Of a DNA stretch of 64,000 nt, positions 37,464-48,880 are shown piece by piece (within the stretch, counting starts at the first letter, position 1; each line of letters starts with the position of its first letter). The notes beneath the pieces are model-generated. The model saw only the letters and a program-made list of their open reading frames with translations. It was not told the origin of the DNA and did not search any database. Location of the stretch: assembly GCF_963662255.1 (NCBI RefSeq), contig NC_085046.1, positions 98,287,324 through 98,351,323 on the forward strand, given 5' to 3'. The stretch is from Cinclus cinclus (taxonomy: Eukaryota > Chordata > Aves > Passeriformes > Cinclidae). The translations under genes and the position numbers were made by a program.

Positions 37464-37532
37464 TCCATTTACTCCACTCCATTTACACATTTACTCCTTT
37501 TACACATTTACTCCATTTACTCCACTGCTCCA
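37464..37532. repeat. Short tandem array of CATTTACTCC-type units
   Basis: Seven or so imperfect copies of a unit close to CCATTTACTCC or ACACATTTACTCC in direct orientation. It is a small minisatellite, with a longer period also visible (acacatttactcc occurs twice). No coding relevance. Confidence 0.8.
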
Positions 37533-40114
37533 TTGAGATGTGGTTGTTGTATGAATTGGCGTTCTACCCCATCCCTTTAAATTCCACTTAGAATCAGTTT
37601 TGAAATTATTAAAAAATAATAAAAGCTATACATGTGGCAGCTTGAAATGTTTTACAAAGTGATATCAAGAGGTCTTTTCAGAATGAGGTGTCAGAAATAG
37701 AAAGAACTAGAGGAGAAATAATAGGATGAATAATCACCAAATGAGAAAGAAAACCTCGCAAAAATTAAAGTGCATACTGGTTTTCAATATCTGCAAGTAG
37801 CACACACAACTGAAATTAAAGAAACAATTCTAATGTGTCTTGGGGAAAATGCTTAATATAAGCCATGATAAATAAATAGGACAATTTTATATGAATGAAA
37901 AATTTAACCAAGATAATTGTTTTGGTAAAAGAGAAGTGCTTCTGCAGATTATATGGCACCTTTCTATAAAATATATGAACAAATTGGAATCAAAGAGATT
38001 TTTGCAAGTGAAAGAAAGAAAATGTACCTAGTGTTGGTCATAATCAGCAAGAATAAATGAGAAGGGCTGGAAAGAAGCCAGAGGAGACTGACGACTGGCA
38101 AGTGGTAAGAATAGGTATGACTTTCTGTGGACCATAGCATCAGGAACTTGGATGATCACAGCCCCCTCAGATCTTGGTCAATTTACATCTTCCAGAAAGT
38201 CAGCTGGATTTAACAGCATGGCAACATCCTGCACAGCTGGGGGCAACAAAAAGAAATTTGAAGCTGGTGTTCCTTTCCTGCTGGGTTTTTACATCTCCAG
38301 TTGAGAGGCAGCAGGCAGCCCCAGCAGAGTACCTTTATGTGTGTACTTGTTTCATGTCAAAATACGGAATAAACTGTTGGAGTAGTGCAGCAACAGAGGA
38401 GAAGCTTGAGGTTTTCTGAAGGAGGTTCACCAGCTGCAGACATAAAAATGTTCTGCTGGGAAAACACAGAGCTAATATTCCAAGGACATTTGTGGGGAAA
38501 CAGAAACAACATAATGAGCAAAGAACGGGCAGAACAAGTACATAATGAGTTGATACTACCATAGTCATTATATGAGAGTTGAGACACTGCAAAAAACCTG
38601 GGAAGATAAATAAGGACATGTCATCAGGGAGAAATCAAAAGCTTAATGGTCTATAGGAAGTTGAAAGTTTATTTCTAAAAGGACATTTTGGGCAATTATA
38701 GACCTGTCAACTAAGTAGGATGGAAGAAACTAACATGAAACATTATCCATATGAGAGCAAAAGATGACACATTTATTTCTCTGTCATTAAAGCCAGAAAT
38801 TTTTCAGCTATTTCAAAATACTTGAATTTCATTCTGATTTGTTGATTGCTTTTGTGGACTTTTTTAAGTTCACTCTTAATGAGATTTTATTTCTACTTAT
38901 TTTAGAATTTCTTAATACAATACGCCTATAGATTCAGGAAATACATTCCAAGAAATACTTGTCCATCATATCTGAAGCAAGCGGCAACCTAAGATACTGC
39001 ATCTTTCCTAATTTAGCTTTATCTTCTCTTTATGAAATTTTCCTTCTTGGAAGTTAAAAAAAAATAAGAAAAGTATTTCCAATAAAAAGGTGGCATTTAA
39101 ATGGTAAGCAAAACAGTTTACATCATCAGATGTTTATGTAATTTTATGAAACTATACTGGTGAGAGACAGGGCTATTGTAAGGAATGGTAGCCTCATCAA
39201 GATAGCTGCTTATTGAATTCAATTAAACTGAAAGAGAAAAAAAAAAATCATACCACTTTCAGAACATAAAATTTTGCCATAATGTTGACTAGACCTGCAT
39301 TTTTTCCTTCTGTTTCCATGACTGAAAACTTTAAACATGGAGAAAAATATATTTGGTTAAAGTTATGTCTTCCAGTCTTGACATTGCTTCATCTTGAACA
39401 TTCGCTGCTATCATTTTTTGTAAGTTACATAATTTCTTGAGTGAAATACATACTAAAAAGAGTAAATCTTAAAGGCATGTGTGAGAAAACGAGCTGTGCA
39501 ACTCAAAGTAATGAATGGACTTAAAAAGACTCTCCTATATGACATATTTTGCACCTAATATCTACACTACACCTTAAAAATGTGTGTAAACAGCAATTAA
39601 GTCATCCAGAGCAAAAAAATGCAAGAGGTGAAGTTTATGTAATAATTAATTCAGTAGGCCCAGGAAGAAGGAGACAGAGATATGACTGAACTTAGCACTG
39701 CCAGAAATAGTAAACAGTATCTGTTTTCCTGTGTTAAAGGTGATACAGTTAAAATGTCAACAGATGAGAAAGAGCATATAGTAGTAGAACAAAACCAGTA
39801 TTGAGACACAAAAACACAATAGATAATATAAAGCAAAACCTGATTTTAAAAACCATACCAGAGATCATTTAGTTGTCTTTTGCTGACTAATTTCACAAAT
39901 TCTAAAATTAATATTTTAATTGATTTATTCCATTTTTCTTACTGCTTCTGCTTTTTATAACAGCTCCACAATTAATAATAATTAATTATATTTAATTTGA
40001 ATTTGCAATGAGATTTTAATTACATTAAAAGCTAATAATTAATATACAAAATTAATTTTTTTCTAGTGAGCTATTTCCTATATAAGAAATAGTCATTAAG
40101 GGAGAAATGACTGA
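37533..40114. other. AT-rich non-coding stretch
   Basis: About 2.6 kb. A moderately GC-richer part at 38160-38450 carries AATAAA at 38368-38373 and overlapping frames on both strands (81-94 codons). It might be a repeat fragment, but I cannot assign it. The last 200 bases are dense in TTAATTA-type motifs. No gene is recognised. Confidence 0.45.
39893..40075. other. Very AT-rich TTAATTA-dense segment
   Basis: Almost entirely A and T, with repeated AATTAATA/TTAATTA motifs. It immediately borders the LTR at 40115. Such DNA could be a matrix-attachment-type or homeodomain-bound region, or simply a composition extreme that favoured insertion. Confidence 0.3.
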
Positions 40115-40290
40115 TGTGGTGGGTAAACCCTGGCTGGGCACCCAGTGCCCACCAAAGCCACTCTATCACTCCCTTCAAAAGGGAAAAAAATACAATGAAA
40201 GTCTCGTGAGGCAAGTTAAGGACAGAGAGAAGTCACTCACCAGTTATTGTCATGGGCAAAACAGACTCAATGTGGGGAAGGTTAATGTAA

Positions 40291-40296
40291 TTTATT
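40291..40296 (-). terminator. Polyadenylation signal of minus-strand LTR
   Basis: TTTATT on +, AATAAA on -, about 175 bp before the LTR 3' end. It supports the minus orientation, because no comparable signal exists on +. Confidence 0.7.
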
Positions 40297-40947
40297 ACTA
40301 ATCAAGTCAGAGTAGGATAATTAGAAAACAAAAGCAAATCTTAAAAAGCCTTCTCCTTACTCTTCTCTTTTTCTGAGGTTTATCTTCATGCTCCAGTTTT
40401 CTACCTCTTTCTCCCTAAGGGCATAGGTGAATGGGAAGTGGGAGTTGTAGTTAGTTCCTAACAAATCTCTGTCGTAGCTTCTTCATCAGTGGGAGAACTC
40501 CTCACTCTCTTCCACTGCTCCAGCAGTCTCCTGTCCCTTCCACAGGAGACAATCCTCTAAAACCTGTGTATGAGTCCTCCCCACAAGCTGCTCCTCTTCT
40601 TGAGCCTGTCCAGCATAAGTCCCTCACACAGGGTGGTGCAGTCTTTCAGAAACATTGTGCCAGCATGGGTTTCCCATGGGGTCACTGTCTCCTTCAGGCA
40701 GACTCCTGCTCTGGCATGGGGTCCTCCATGGGCTATAGGTGGATTTCTGCAGATCCATGGACCTCCATGGGCTGCAGAGACACAGGTTCTTCACCATGTT
40801 CTGCACCACAGGCTGCAGGGGAATCTCGGCTCCGGCGCCTGGAGCAGCTCCAGCCCCTTCTTCTCCACTGACCTTGGTGTCTGCCAGGTTGCTGCTCTCA
40901 CTGGTCTCACTGGCTACAATTGTGCAGTTTTCTTTTTCTCCATACTT

Positions 40948-40955
40948 CTTATATA
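40948..40955 (-). promoter_or_regulatory. TATA box of minus-strand LTR
   Basis: CTTATATA on +, TATATAAG on -, about 165 bp from the LTR 5' end. It agrees with the polyadenylation signal in setting the orientation. Confidence 0.65.
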
Positions 40956-41116
40956 TGTTATCCCAGAGACATTATCCCTGCCTTGGCCAGCAGTAGATCC
41001 ATCTTGGAGTGCACTGGCATGGGCTCTGTCAGATATGAGGGAAGGTTCTGTGAGCTTCTCACAGCAAAATCCCTGCAACGCCTCCACCCCCAAAACGTTG
41101 TCACACAAACCCAGTA

Positions 41117-44048
41117 TTTCTAATTATAACATACTTAATTTGTATTTTGTCATTAAACCAATTTTTCCACAACTTCTTAATTTTCTTGCTACCATTAAGA
41201 AATTGAAGTGCATTGCTTCATGCACAATGCCACTTGCATTTAGAAATACCAGGAATTATTAGACGTGATATATTTTGATATTTAAAAGCATGCAGCAACC
41301 CAATGTATTTTTGTCTCTCTCCAAAAAGCCCTGCTATTTGATTGAGCTGCACCAGAATCTGCACCAGATTCCTGTGTCTATATATTCCCATCATAATGCA
41401 ACAGGAAAAGCCTCAAATGTTGTGAAACACTGAGCACCCTTTACTAGAGTTGTATGAATTGAATAAGAAACTGAATCCATAAGTTCATCTTAAGTATATA
41501 TAACTGGAAAAAATATTAAAAATGCACTGTGAATGTTGCTACTTTCCAACTCTTATTTTGGACCTCTGCTCTGAAAGATTACCATAGGCATCACTTAAAT
41601 CACAAACTAGAAATCTTGCTCTATCAGTTCAAATTTAACTATTTGTATGAAACGTCATTATTTCATTGGTAAGTTTTGCTGGTATTCACCTTCTCTGAGT
41701 CTGGGAAGTAACACTGTCTAGGTAGCATTTCATTGTGTGCTTGTTTTCAAAGCTGTGCTTGTTAATTCAAACTCATGTGGTAAGGATCAGAGCGCACGTG
41801 GCCACATGCTCCTGATCTTGTCTGCCACTTCAGCAGGACTTCAGCTATACAAACAACAATATTTGCTTGCTTCTAAAGATGGAGACAAAGGCAAAAATTA
41901 TGTTTAAAGGAAAATATGAGCAGGCATTCTACCTATCAGTAGGCGTTTGGAAACAGCGGGACTCCCACATTTATTTTCTATAATTCCCATAATTACCGCC
42001 CCTGTACTTGCTGTAACGATGTCACAACAGGTGGCAATTTGTGCATCTTAGTGCTGTGATGCTCCTTTTTAGAAGTACCATTTCAGGATAACATCCAAGG
42101 TACCTACCACAAGTCTCAACTTTCTTGTATAAACAGTTTTCCTGGCTTACTTTCAGGAGAAATGAAATATTTTAGTTAGAATTATCTACCTAATGTAAAG
42201 TCTAACAATATTTGAACCCCTGTACCATTTGTTTTGCATTCCTATGCAAACCATCCTCAATTACGATTAACAAAATTTCATTGCAGCTTGCTCTATGATT
42301 GTATTTTTTCTTCCTCTCAGAAATATATATTTGAATTGAATTTAATATTTCATGAACGTTGCTGATGTGAAAGTCTTTGAACCTGAAGCTCTTCCTTTTC
42401 CACAGAAAATATTCTTTACTGTGTAGAGAGATACTTTCAGCTGCCATGTTTTCTATTCCTTTAAACTCTTCGTGCTTCATCAGGGATTTCAGTATATATA
42501 TGGGGGATTGAGTTAATTTCAGCCCCAGAAGCATCTCAAATTATTAATGAGTCACTGTTAGTCTAAAGTGTATGCCATTTAAAGAAATACCAATGATTAT
42601 TTTTGGCTTTTTAATTGGAGTATTTTAAAACAGTATTCTTCTTCAGTTACTTCCAGGTACTTTAGAGCTTCTCCAGGAAAGTCTATAGTAATAATATAGA
42701 AAAACAGTGAAATAATTCTTCCCTTAATGCTAGCTTTTATAAAATAATAAAATTATTTGAGAAAAAAGGAAAAACCACTTTCTTTTTATCTGCTTCTTAT
42801 CTTCACATGAAATATATAGTACTTTCTGTTTCTCTTACCTAGATTAAGAACTCTGCATATGCATGTTTTTTTCTGAAACATTAATTTTTTTAATTTGGAA
42901 ATTTTGTCAGAAATTCTGGTGGGACATTCTTTGTCATGCCATTGGAAGTCTTCTTCACTAGCTGGATGAAAATGTGTAGTAATATATCTATTTTTCTTTT
43001 TTTAAGTCTGTGTATATTTTTAGTCCTTCTTCTGTAAAGGACTGAAGAAAGATGAACAGAAATAAATATGAGAAATTAGCAGAGAGCCATATTTACTAGC
43101 AATTAATTAAAATACACACAACTGATCAAATACGAAAGCAAGTTCCAAACGCAAAATGCTGTAGAAAATCAACTGCCTTTTTCATATCTTTATAAAAAAC
43201 CTTTTTCAGACAAAAAACACCACAACTGGTATCAGTATAATCTCTGGTAAAATAAGCATTGTTATTTTCTATTTTTCACTGCAGTTATAAGTTAATTAAA
43301 GAATATCACATCTTAAAAGATCTTTTATCACAGGCATAATATTCCTGAAAATCAGAAAATATGATGAAGCCTAAATGAAAAAATATATGTAGAAGTGACA
43401 AATTAATAGTAAAAACAGATGCTAATATACTTGTGTTGTTTTATTTAATCTCTGCATTTCACATTTAATTATGTCAGTATAAAAAAAACCCATATCTCAA
43501 TCCTTTTTAACACTTGCAGCAATATACATCATCCTTTCCTTTTTTGTTTTAAATATCTGTAGGCCAGTTTTGAATCACATTAAATATTCAAGATTATATT
43601 TTAAATCGAGTTATCTTTTCTGTGCTTATAGAATAATTGCTGCATAATTTCATCTAAATGCCAATGTACATGCTGTTTGGATAGTCTAATATATCATGGT
43701 ACCTCTCTAGGAAGTACTCAGGGCCATAAATTAACTCTAATTTTGACTGCATTCTATAATAAGCAAATATTGGTGAGCTGAATGTTTACATACAGGTACA
43801 CATTTTCACACTGACATATTTTTAAAAATCTTTGCAATTTCATAGGTAATAATGATGTAATGAACCATGTGAGTAAAGGGTGTTTCAAGGAAATAAAACA
43901 TTTTGTAATCTGCAATTCCTTGGTAGTCATTTGAAGCAGAGACCTGACTGTACCACCTATAAAACCTATCTGTTTTAATCGGGATACAATCACAACTAAC
44001 AAATATAAGTGCACCAAAATAGTATTACCAGCAGCATGTGTTTTGCAG
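41117..44048. other. AT-rich non-coding stretch, nothing recognised
   Basis: About 2.9 kb. The largest frames (42202-42534 and 43754-44062, both minus, 110 and 102 codons) have no domain. No repeat family is recognised. Confidence 0.5.
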
Positions 44049-44251
44049 TGCTGCGGTAGCACAGCCAGGCACCATGCATATGCGTTTTATGTAAACATGG
44101 GATTGTTCTGACCACCAAGGGAACTAAGGAGCTCAAGGGACAATACAGACAAGAATCTGAAAGATAAAGAACAAGACAAGCAGAAGAGACTGCCAATAGG
44201 CAGGACTCCTGCCAAATACCCCATAAGAATGAACAGGAAAGTTGAAAGCAA

Positions 44252-44257
44252 TATAAG
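44252..44257 (+). promoter_or_regulatory. TATA-like box of ERVK LTR
   Basis: TATAAG within CAATATAAGCCC, about 200 bp after the LTR start. Slightly off consensus but at the expected U3 end. Confidence 0.55.
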
Positions 44258-44574
44258 CCCTTTTTAGTGAGAAAAGGGGTAGCAAGAAGGCTAAAACAAC
44301 GACAGTGATGAGGAAGGATGGAGAAGACAGCAGTCTCCTCTCTGATTTGTGTCACCAAAGGGCTGTCCAGGGTCATCACCATGACCTTGGTAGCTCAGGA
44401 TCACCAAGCAGCATGGCACTCATCAACTGTGCAACATCACCTCCAGTACACAGTGTGCTCACCACTCAGTTGAGACATAGCTGTTAACTCACGTGAGTTC
44501 ATAGTGGTAATGGTTATTAATGTGTAGGAGAAAACCATTAGCATGCAGTAAGTTGGTAATGTATGAACGAATCT

Positions 44575-44580
44575 AATAAA
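44575..44580 (+). terminator. Polyadenylation signal of ERVK LTR
   Basis: AATAAA, followed by gttatgttcttg and 50 bp of U5 to the LTR end. Confidence 0.7.
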
Positions 44581-44630
44581 GTTATGTTCTTGAATTTTGA
44601 AAGCAGCTTGATTTATCAGTCTTCTAAACA

Positions 44631-47600
44631 CTCCTGTCAGAGCAATCTCTAATCCCCTAACTGTAATACATGAACATATATTTAGTTGTAACAGTATATA
44701 AACATTTGTAATATATTATTGTCTGTGCTGTCGCAAGAAGAAACATAAACCGTGTAGATCAGACCTTCTAAAGCACAGATGCACCTCTTCCATTGTAAAT
44801 AAAAAGTTTTCTTTAAGGTTTTTTCAAGTCGAAAAGAACTTGATTTAACAAAAAATGGTAATGTTTTATTGTATAAAGTGAAATTTGTATTGAGGTTTCT
44901 AAGATAATTCTTGAGTCCTCATTCATAAACAGAGATAATTCATGCTTCATATTGCTGCTGATGAAGGAGAAATGGTCTTTCTACGAGTAACTTGAAGATA
45001 TAAGTTTCTTGTTATACTGTGCCAATTTTGAGAATTAATGCATTATCCATATCAACTGGATAATCTTCAAGTTTATCTCTGGTACCTCTAACTATACTCA
45101 TGCTTGTTAGTGAATGCCTCAGTTCTATGACACTCAGATCAGGAAATAAAAGTGTGGGCCTTAAGTTTGTTTAAAGAAGAAGGAAAAAAAAAGACTCAGA
45201 GTTTTGCTTTACTACTTCTGTGTGGTCATCCCAATTAAATCTTTAGAATTTTTAAAATAAAGAATAGAATTGGAATTTTCCAAGTAAACTAATTATTAAT
45301 TGAATATTAAATTACAGGCATCCTCGTAAGAACAAAAGTAATGGAGACTATTCTTTCTGGCTTTGTACACATCTAAATGCCTTGTAAATTTAAAACTTAA
45401 AATTTATTTTTGCATGGTGCATTGCAAACATTTACATCATTAGCATTGGGAAAACAATGACAAGACAAACTTCTAAGGGAATAATGCATTCACCCTTTCT
45501 TTCTCATTTTCGAACAGCATTCCAGTGTGTTTTTCTGAAAAGATTGAGACCAATGAGAAAGCTCTATTGATCCACCTCCATCTCCTACTCTGAGATAAAT
45601 AATGCCTAAAGCAAAATGGCTTCAAAGAGACACATTGATTTGAAGACAATTTAAATGGGGAGAACATGTGTGCGGAGGGAAGAATTCCTCTACAAGAACC
45701 AAATGCAAACTATCAAACTTAACCCGTTAAAAAGATATTGTAGAAATTATGCTGTATAATGGTTACTAGCATCTGCAGCAGTCCTTTCACACCCACCCAG
45801 TTTCATAGAGCTATATATGCTGCCCAAAGGCAGTCCCTAGTATTCAGAGGAAAGAGACTGAGCCAAGATTATGCATATTGAAAAAATGGACAGTATTTAT
45901 CTTTAGCTTTGTCTTTGTCTTGTTAATTTATGAGCCACCCTGGAAAAATGCCAGAAAACTTAAAAACAGTAAAAGTCAAACACATACCCCCAAAAGACTC
46001 ATTGTGTGATATAATTTCCCTTCCCTTCCCTTCATTGCACTGCTTATATAGTGATGTAATTAAGGAGCTTTCATTAGAACACAGGAGCGGCAGGGATATA
46101 GACTTTGTTGCCCTCTCTTGAGCAGCTCTCACAATAAATGGTTTTTACAAGCCATGGAATGAATTCCTGGCCAGTGTGAATAAATTTGAAAAGACCATAC
46201 AAGAACCTGTGAGATAGTCTGTCAGGTTGGAAACTGGTTCTTTTCATGATGAATCTTCAGAGCCAGTGAGAAAATTGCTGTCAAGTTTGTCAAGGAGCAG
46301 TATCTGATAGTCTTACAGAAATCATCTAAATACATAGAATGTAAACTATAAGTAATTGCATTTCTGTATAACTTCTTTTAGGAATTAATTTTCCATCTTG
46401 ATTTAATGTCTATCTATCATCAGCTAATATTTTGTTTCCATTTCTTATTATTGCCAGGTAAATTAAATGTTCATTACATTTCTCAGACTCTTAGTATTCT
46501 GTTGAAATCTTGTTTCTCTGATTTGTGTGTACATTGTTAACAGACAAATTTACTTGACCCTCACTGCACACTGCTGTAAATGAGCATAAAACATGCAAAC
46601 AAAACAGAAGGCAAGCCTGTAACCTAATCCATGAATCATGAGGGAAAACATGGGGTAATCTGCATCTTCTCAAAGATACTAATTTTCGTTGTGTGAGAAG
46701 TAAGAACACAGTAGAGTAAATGAGAACAAGGCTCATTCTGTGTAGACAGAACTCATTTAATATGCCTTTGGTATTTAAGGGAAACATGATTAACAAAAGA
46801 AAACTAAGGATGATATTTATATATTCATGCATTCTTTTTAAATCAAGCAATTCTGAAGTGCTGAAGGGTTTTTTCATGTTACTTTGAGTAGAATAGCAGA
46901 TGTGACTAGCTATTCTTTCAACTTTTTGCAATTTTTATTAGCTTGCACTTTTGTGATTTCTGTACTCAGTAAAATAATGTACTTGTCAGCACCCTTAGAA
47001 GACATTGATACAACAGAAATAAATGCATTTCCTATATTCACTGTGAATGAACCAGAATAACAGGTTCAAGCTCAGTAAGTACTCTTTAATAAACCTGTCA
47101 CTGCTAGAAGCAAAGCAAATACATTCCAAATAATCCAGTTATGATCACTTATGCACAAAGATAGGTTTAAACCAGAGATTTTTTAATTTATTGTCAGAAT
47201 TAAGTAACTTTCAAGTTCCTGTCTACCAGTGTCCACTCTCAGAAGTGCGTGAGAATTCTTTGTGATTGTAGGACATTGGGTTTTCAAATCCTGGTTGATT
47301 GGTTTTCCTGTCTATGATAAAGCAGGAACATTTCCATCTCTTATTCCAAGTTATTCATTATCTTTGCAATAACAACTAGATTTTACAGGATACGCATGCA
47401 AAAATACATTTAATCTTCCTATGGGTATTCAGTTCAACTTTCATTCCCAGATATGGGGTAAATCTTTAATCTTATGATGAACTATGTCTTCCTGCCCTGA
47501 AAAACGACCTTTGGGCTAGGCTTCTCCACTGTTTCTTGACTTGGTATGATTTTTTGATTTTTAGAGTGGATATCTAAACTTGTTTCATTTGTGAGTCTAA

Positions 47601-47674
47601 GTCCTAGACTAGCCTCAGGTCTATGAGATCTAATAAAATGCGTGTCAGGATCCTGTGCCAAGCCAGTCTCCAAC
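44631..47674. other. AT-rich non-coding stretch
   Basis: About 3 kb. It contains the longest open frame outside repeats (46491-46931, minus, 146 codons), described separately, and a short (CCCTT)3 at about 46017-46031. No gene or transposon is recognised. Confidence 0.5.
46491..46931 (-). other. Longest non-repeat open frame, 146 codons, doubtful
   Basis: Predicted product starts MQKVERIASHICYS and includes two hydrophobic stretches (IILSFLLLIMFPL and LIYSTVFLLL). I recognise no domain. A frame of this length is not impossible by chance in 64 kb read six ways, and hydrophobic residues are favoured by T-rich codons. No splice sites or promoter support it. Listed so it can be tested, not as a gene call. 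Confidence 0.1.
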
Positions 47675-48880
47675 AAATTGGAAAATTCATGGCCATCTTA
47701 CAAAGTCCTACTCACTGAAAAAAGGGAAACTTCACTCCCATTTTTAAAAAGGGGAGAAAAGAAGACCCAGGGAGCCACAGACTGGTAAGCCTCATCTCTG
47801 TGCTTGGGAAGATAATGGAGCAGATCCTCATAGAAACAATGTTAAAGCCTATCCAAGAAAAGGAGGTGACCCAAGACAGCCAGCATGACTTCACAAAGGG
47901 AAAATCATTCCTGACCAATGCGGTAACTTTCTATGTTAAAGTGACAGCAATGGACAACAAGGGAAGATCACTTGATGTCATCAATCTAGGTTTTGTAAGC
48001 CCTCCAAGATGATCCCACATGACATCCTTATCTGCAAACTGGAGACACATGAATTTCAAAGGTGGACTACTCAGTGGATAAGGAATTGTCTGCATGGACA
48101 TAGCCAGAGTTTTGGTCAATGGTCCACGTGAAGGCTGGTGATGAGTGACATCACTCAGGCTCTTGAGTCTTGAGACTGGTGCTCTTCAATATCTTCATCA
48201 GTGAAACAATTGGATCAAGTGCACCAGGTTTGCAGATGACACCAAGCTGAATGCTGCAGTTGGCACAACAGAAAGACGGGATACTGTTCAGGGCCACCTG
48301 GACAAGCTTGAGAAGTAGACATCATGAAGTTCAACAAGTGCAAGGTGCTGCACATGAGGTGCCAGACATGAATAATAGCTGGAAGAAAAACTCCTTGAAA
48401 GGAGTTCTGAACAGAAGGATTTTGGACGTTGATTTTTCATGGATGAAAAACTGGATAGGAGCTAGCCATTTGTGCTTGCAGCCCAGAAAGCCAACTGCAT
48501 CCTGGGCCTTATCCAAAGCAGCTTGGGCAGCAGGTCGAGGGAGGTGATTCTGCCCCTCACTCTGTTCTCATGAGACTCCAACTAGAGAACTGCATCCAAG
48601 CCTGTGGTCCTGAACACAAGAAAGATGTGGACTTGTTGGAGGGCCTAGAGAGAGGCCTCAAAAATTATTGGAGCCCTAGAGAACTTCTCCTGTGAAGACA
48701 GGGTGAGACAGCTGGAGTTGTTCAGCCTGGAGAAGGCTCCATGTAAACCACAGGGACAGATTTTGTGGGGCATTGATCAGCCTGGTATAGTGGAAAGGTG
48801 TCTCTGCCTATGGCAGGGAGGTCATAACTAGATGATCTTTATGGTCCCTTCCAACCCAAACTGATGTATGATTATGTGAT
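47675..48880 (+). mobile_element. CR1 LINE, RT to 3' end, with deletions
   Basis: Begins near caattggaaaattcatggcc-type text (the segment before the RT fingers), passes through cccatttttaaaaagggg and gccagcatgacttcacaaagg, and ends at the CR1 tail ctttatggtcccttccaacc ... tatgattatgtgat at 48880. The sense-strand 3' end is of the same type as the 16159-17265 copy. Compared with that copy, about 250 bp is missing around 48740-48770, where the text jumps from cagcctggagaaggctcc towards the last 100 bp. The 5' limit is approximate. Confidence 0.9.
47800..48547 (+). pseudogene. CR1 ORF2 reverse transcriptase relic
   Basis: Two open frames cover parts of the enzyme. The first (47800-48012) has [28 protein letters not shown] and then DVINLGF, where the catalytic aspartate of motif A (usually YLDF or YLDL) is replaced by Gly and the following segment is shifted. 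Further on, FADDTKLNAAVGT (48229-48267) keeps both aspartates of the polymerase box, but in a frame interrupted by stops. The enzyme is dead. Confidence 0.82.

Larger units (their letters stand above)
40115..41116 (-). mobile_element. Long avian ERVL-type solo LTR, minus strand
   Basis: Reads as an LTR on the minus strand. The 5' end is near 41116 (TACTGGGTTTG, with the expected TG damaged) and the 3' end is ACCCACCACA at 40115. In order it has a TATATAAG box (40948-40955), a stretch with caaggtcagtggagaag, GC-rich imperfect repeats around catgggctgcag and ccatgggg, and AATAAA (40291-40296). It ends with cactctatcact and ggcacccagtgccc (given on +). The order and about 1.0-kb length match a widespread avian endogenous retrovirus LTR with internal minisatellite-like repeats. 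No internal retroviral region adjoins it, so it is a solo LTR. No target-site duplication was found. Confidence 0.85.
44049..44630 (+). mobile_element. Avian ERVK-type solo LTR
   Basis: Starts at TGCTGCGGTAGCAC (or at the inner TGCGG, 44052) and ends ..TCTTCTAAACA. It contains, in order, gcaccatgcatatgcg, gccaataggcaggact, TATAAG (44252-44257) in gcaatataagcccttttt, gggctgtccagggtcatca, a purine-rich R region, and TAATAAAG (44574-44581). The final 50 bp are gttcttgaattttgaaagca-like U5. This layout and wording match a family of avian ERVK LTRs. About 580 bp with no gag, pol or env next to it, so solo. Target-site duplication not evident. Confidence 0.8.

Noticed and set aside
37464..37532. 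Tandem units as a CRISPR-like array
   Set aside because: Units are about 10 bp, imperfect and without spacers, in a vertebrate context; it is a small minisatellite.
40570..41262. 230-codon open frame on + as a gene
   Set aside because: It lies mostly inside and antisense to the minus-strand ERVL-type LTR and has no recognisable domain.
43996..44382. 128-codon minus-strand frame as a gene
   Set aside because: Antisense to the + strand ERVK-type LTR at 44049-44630.
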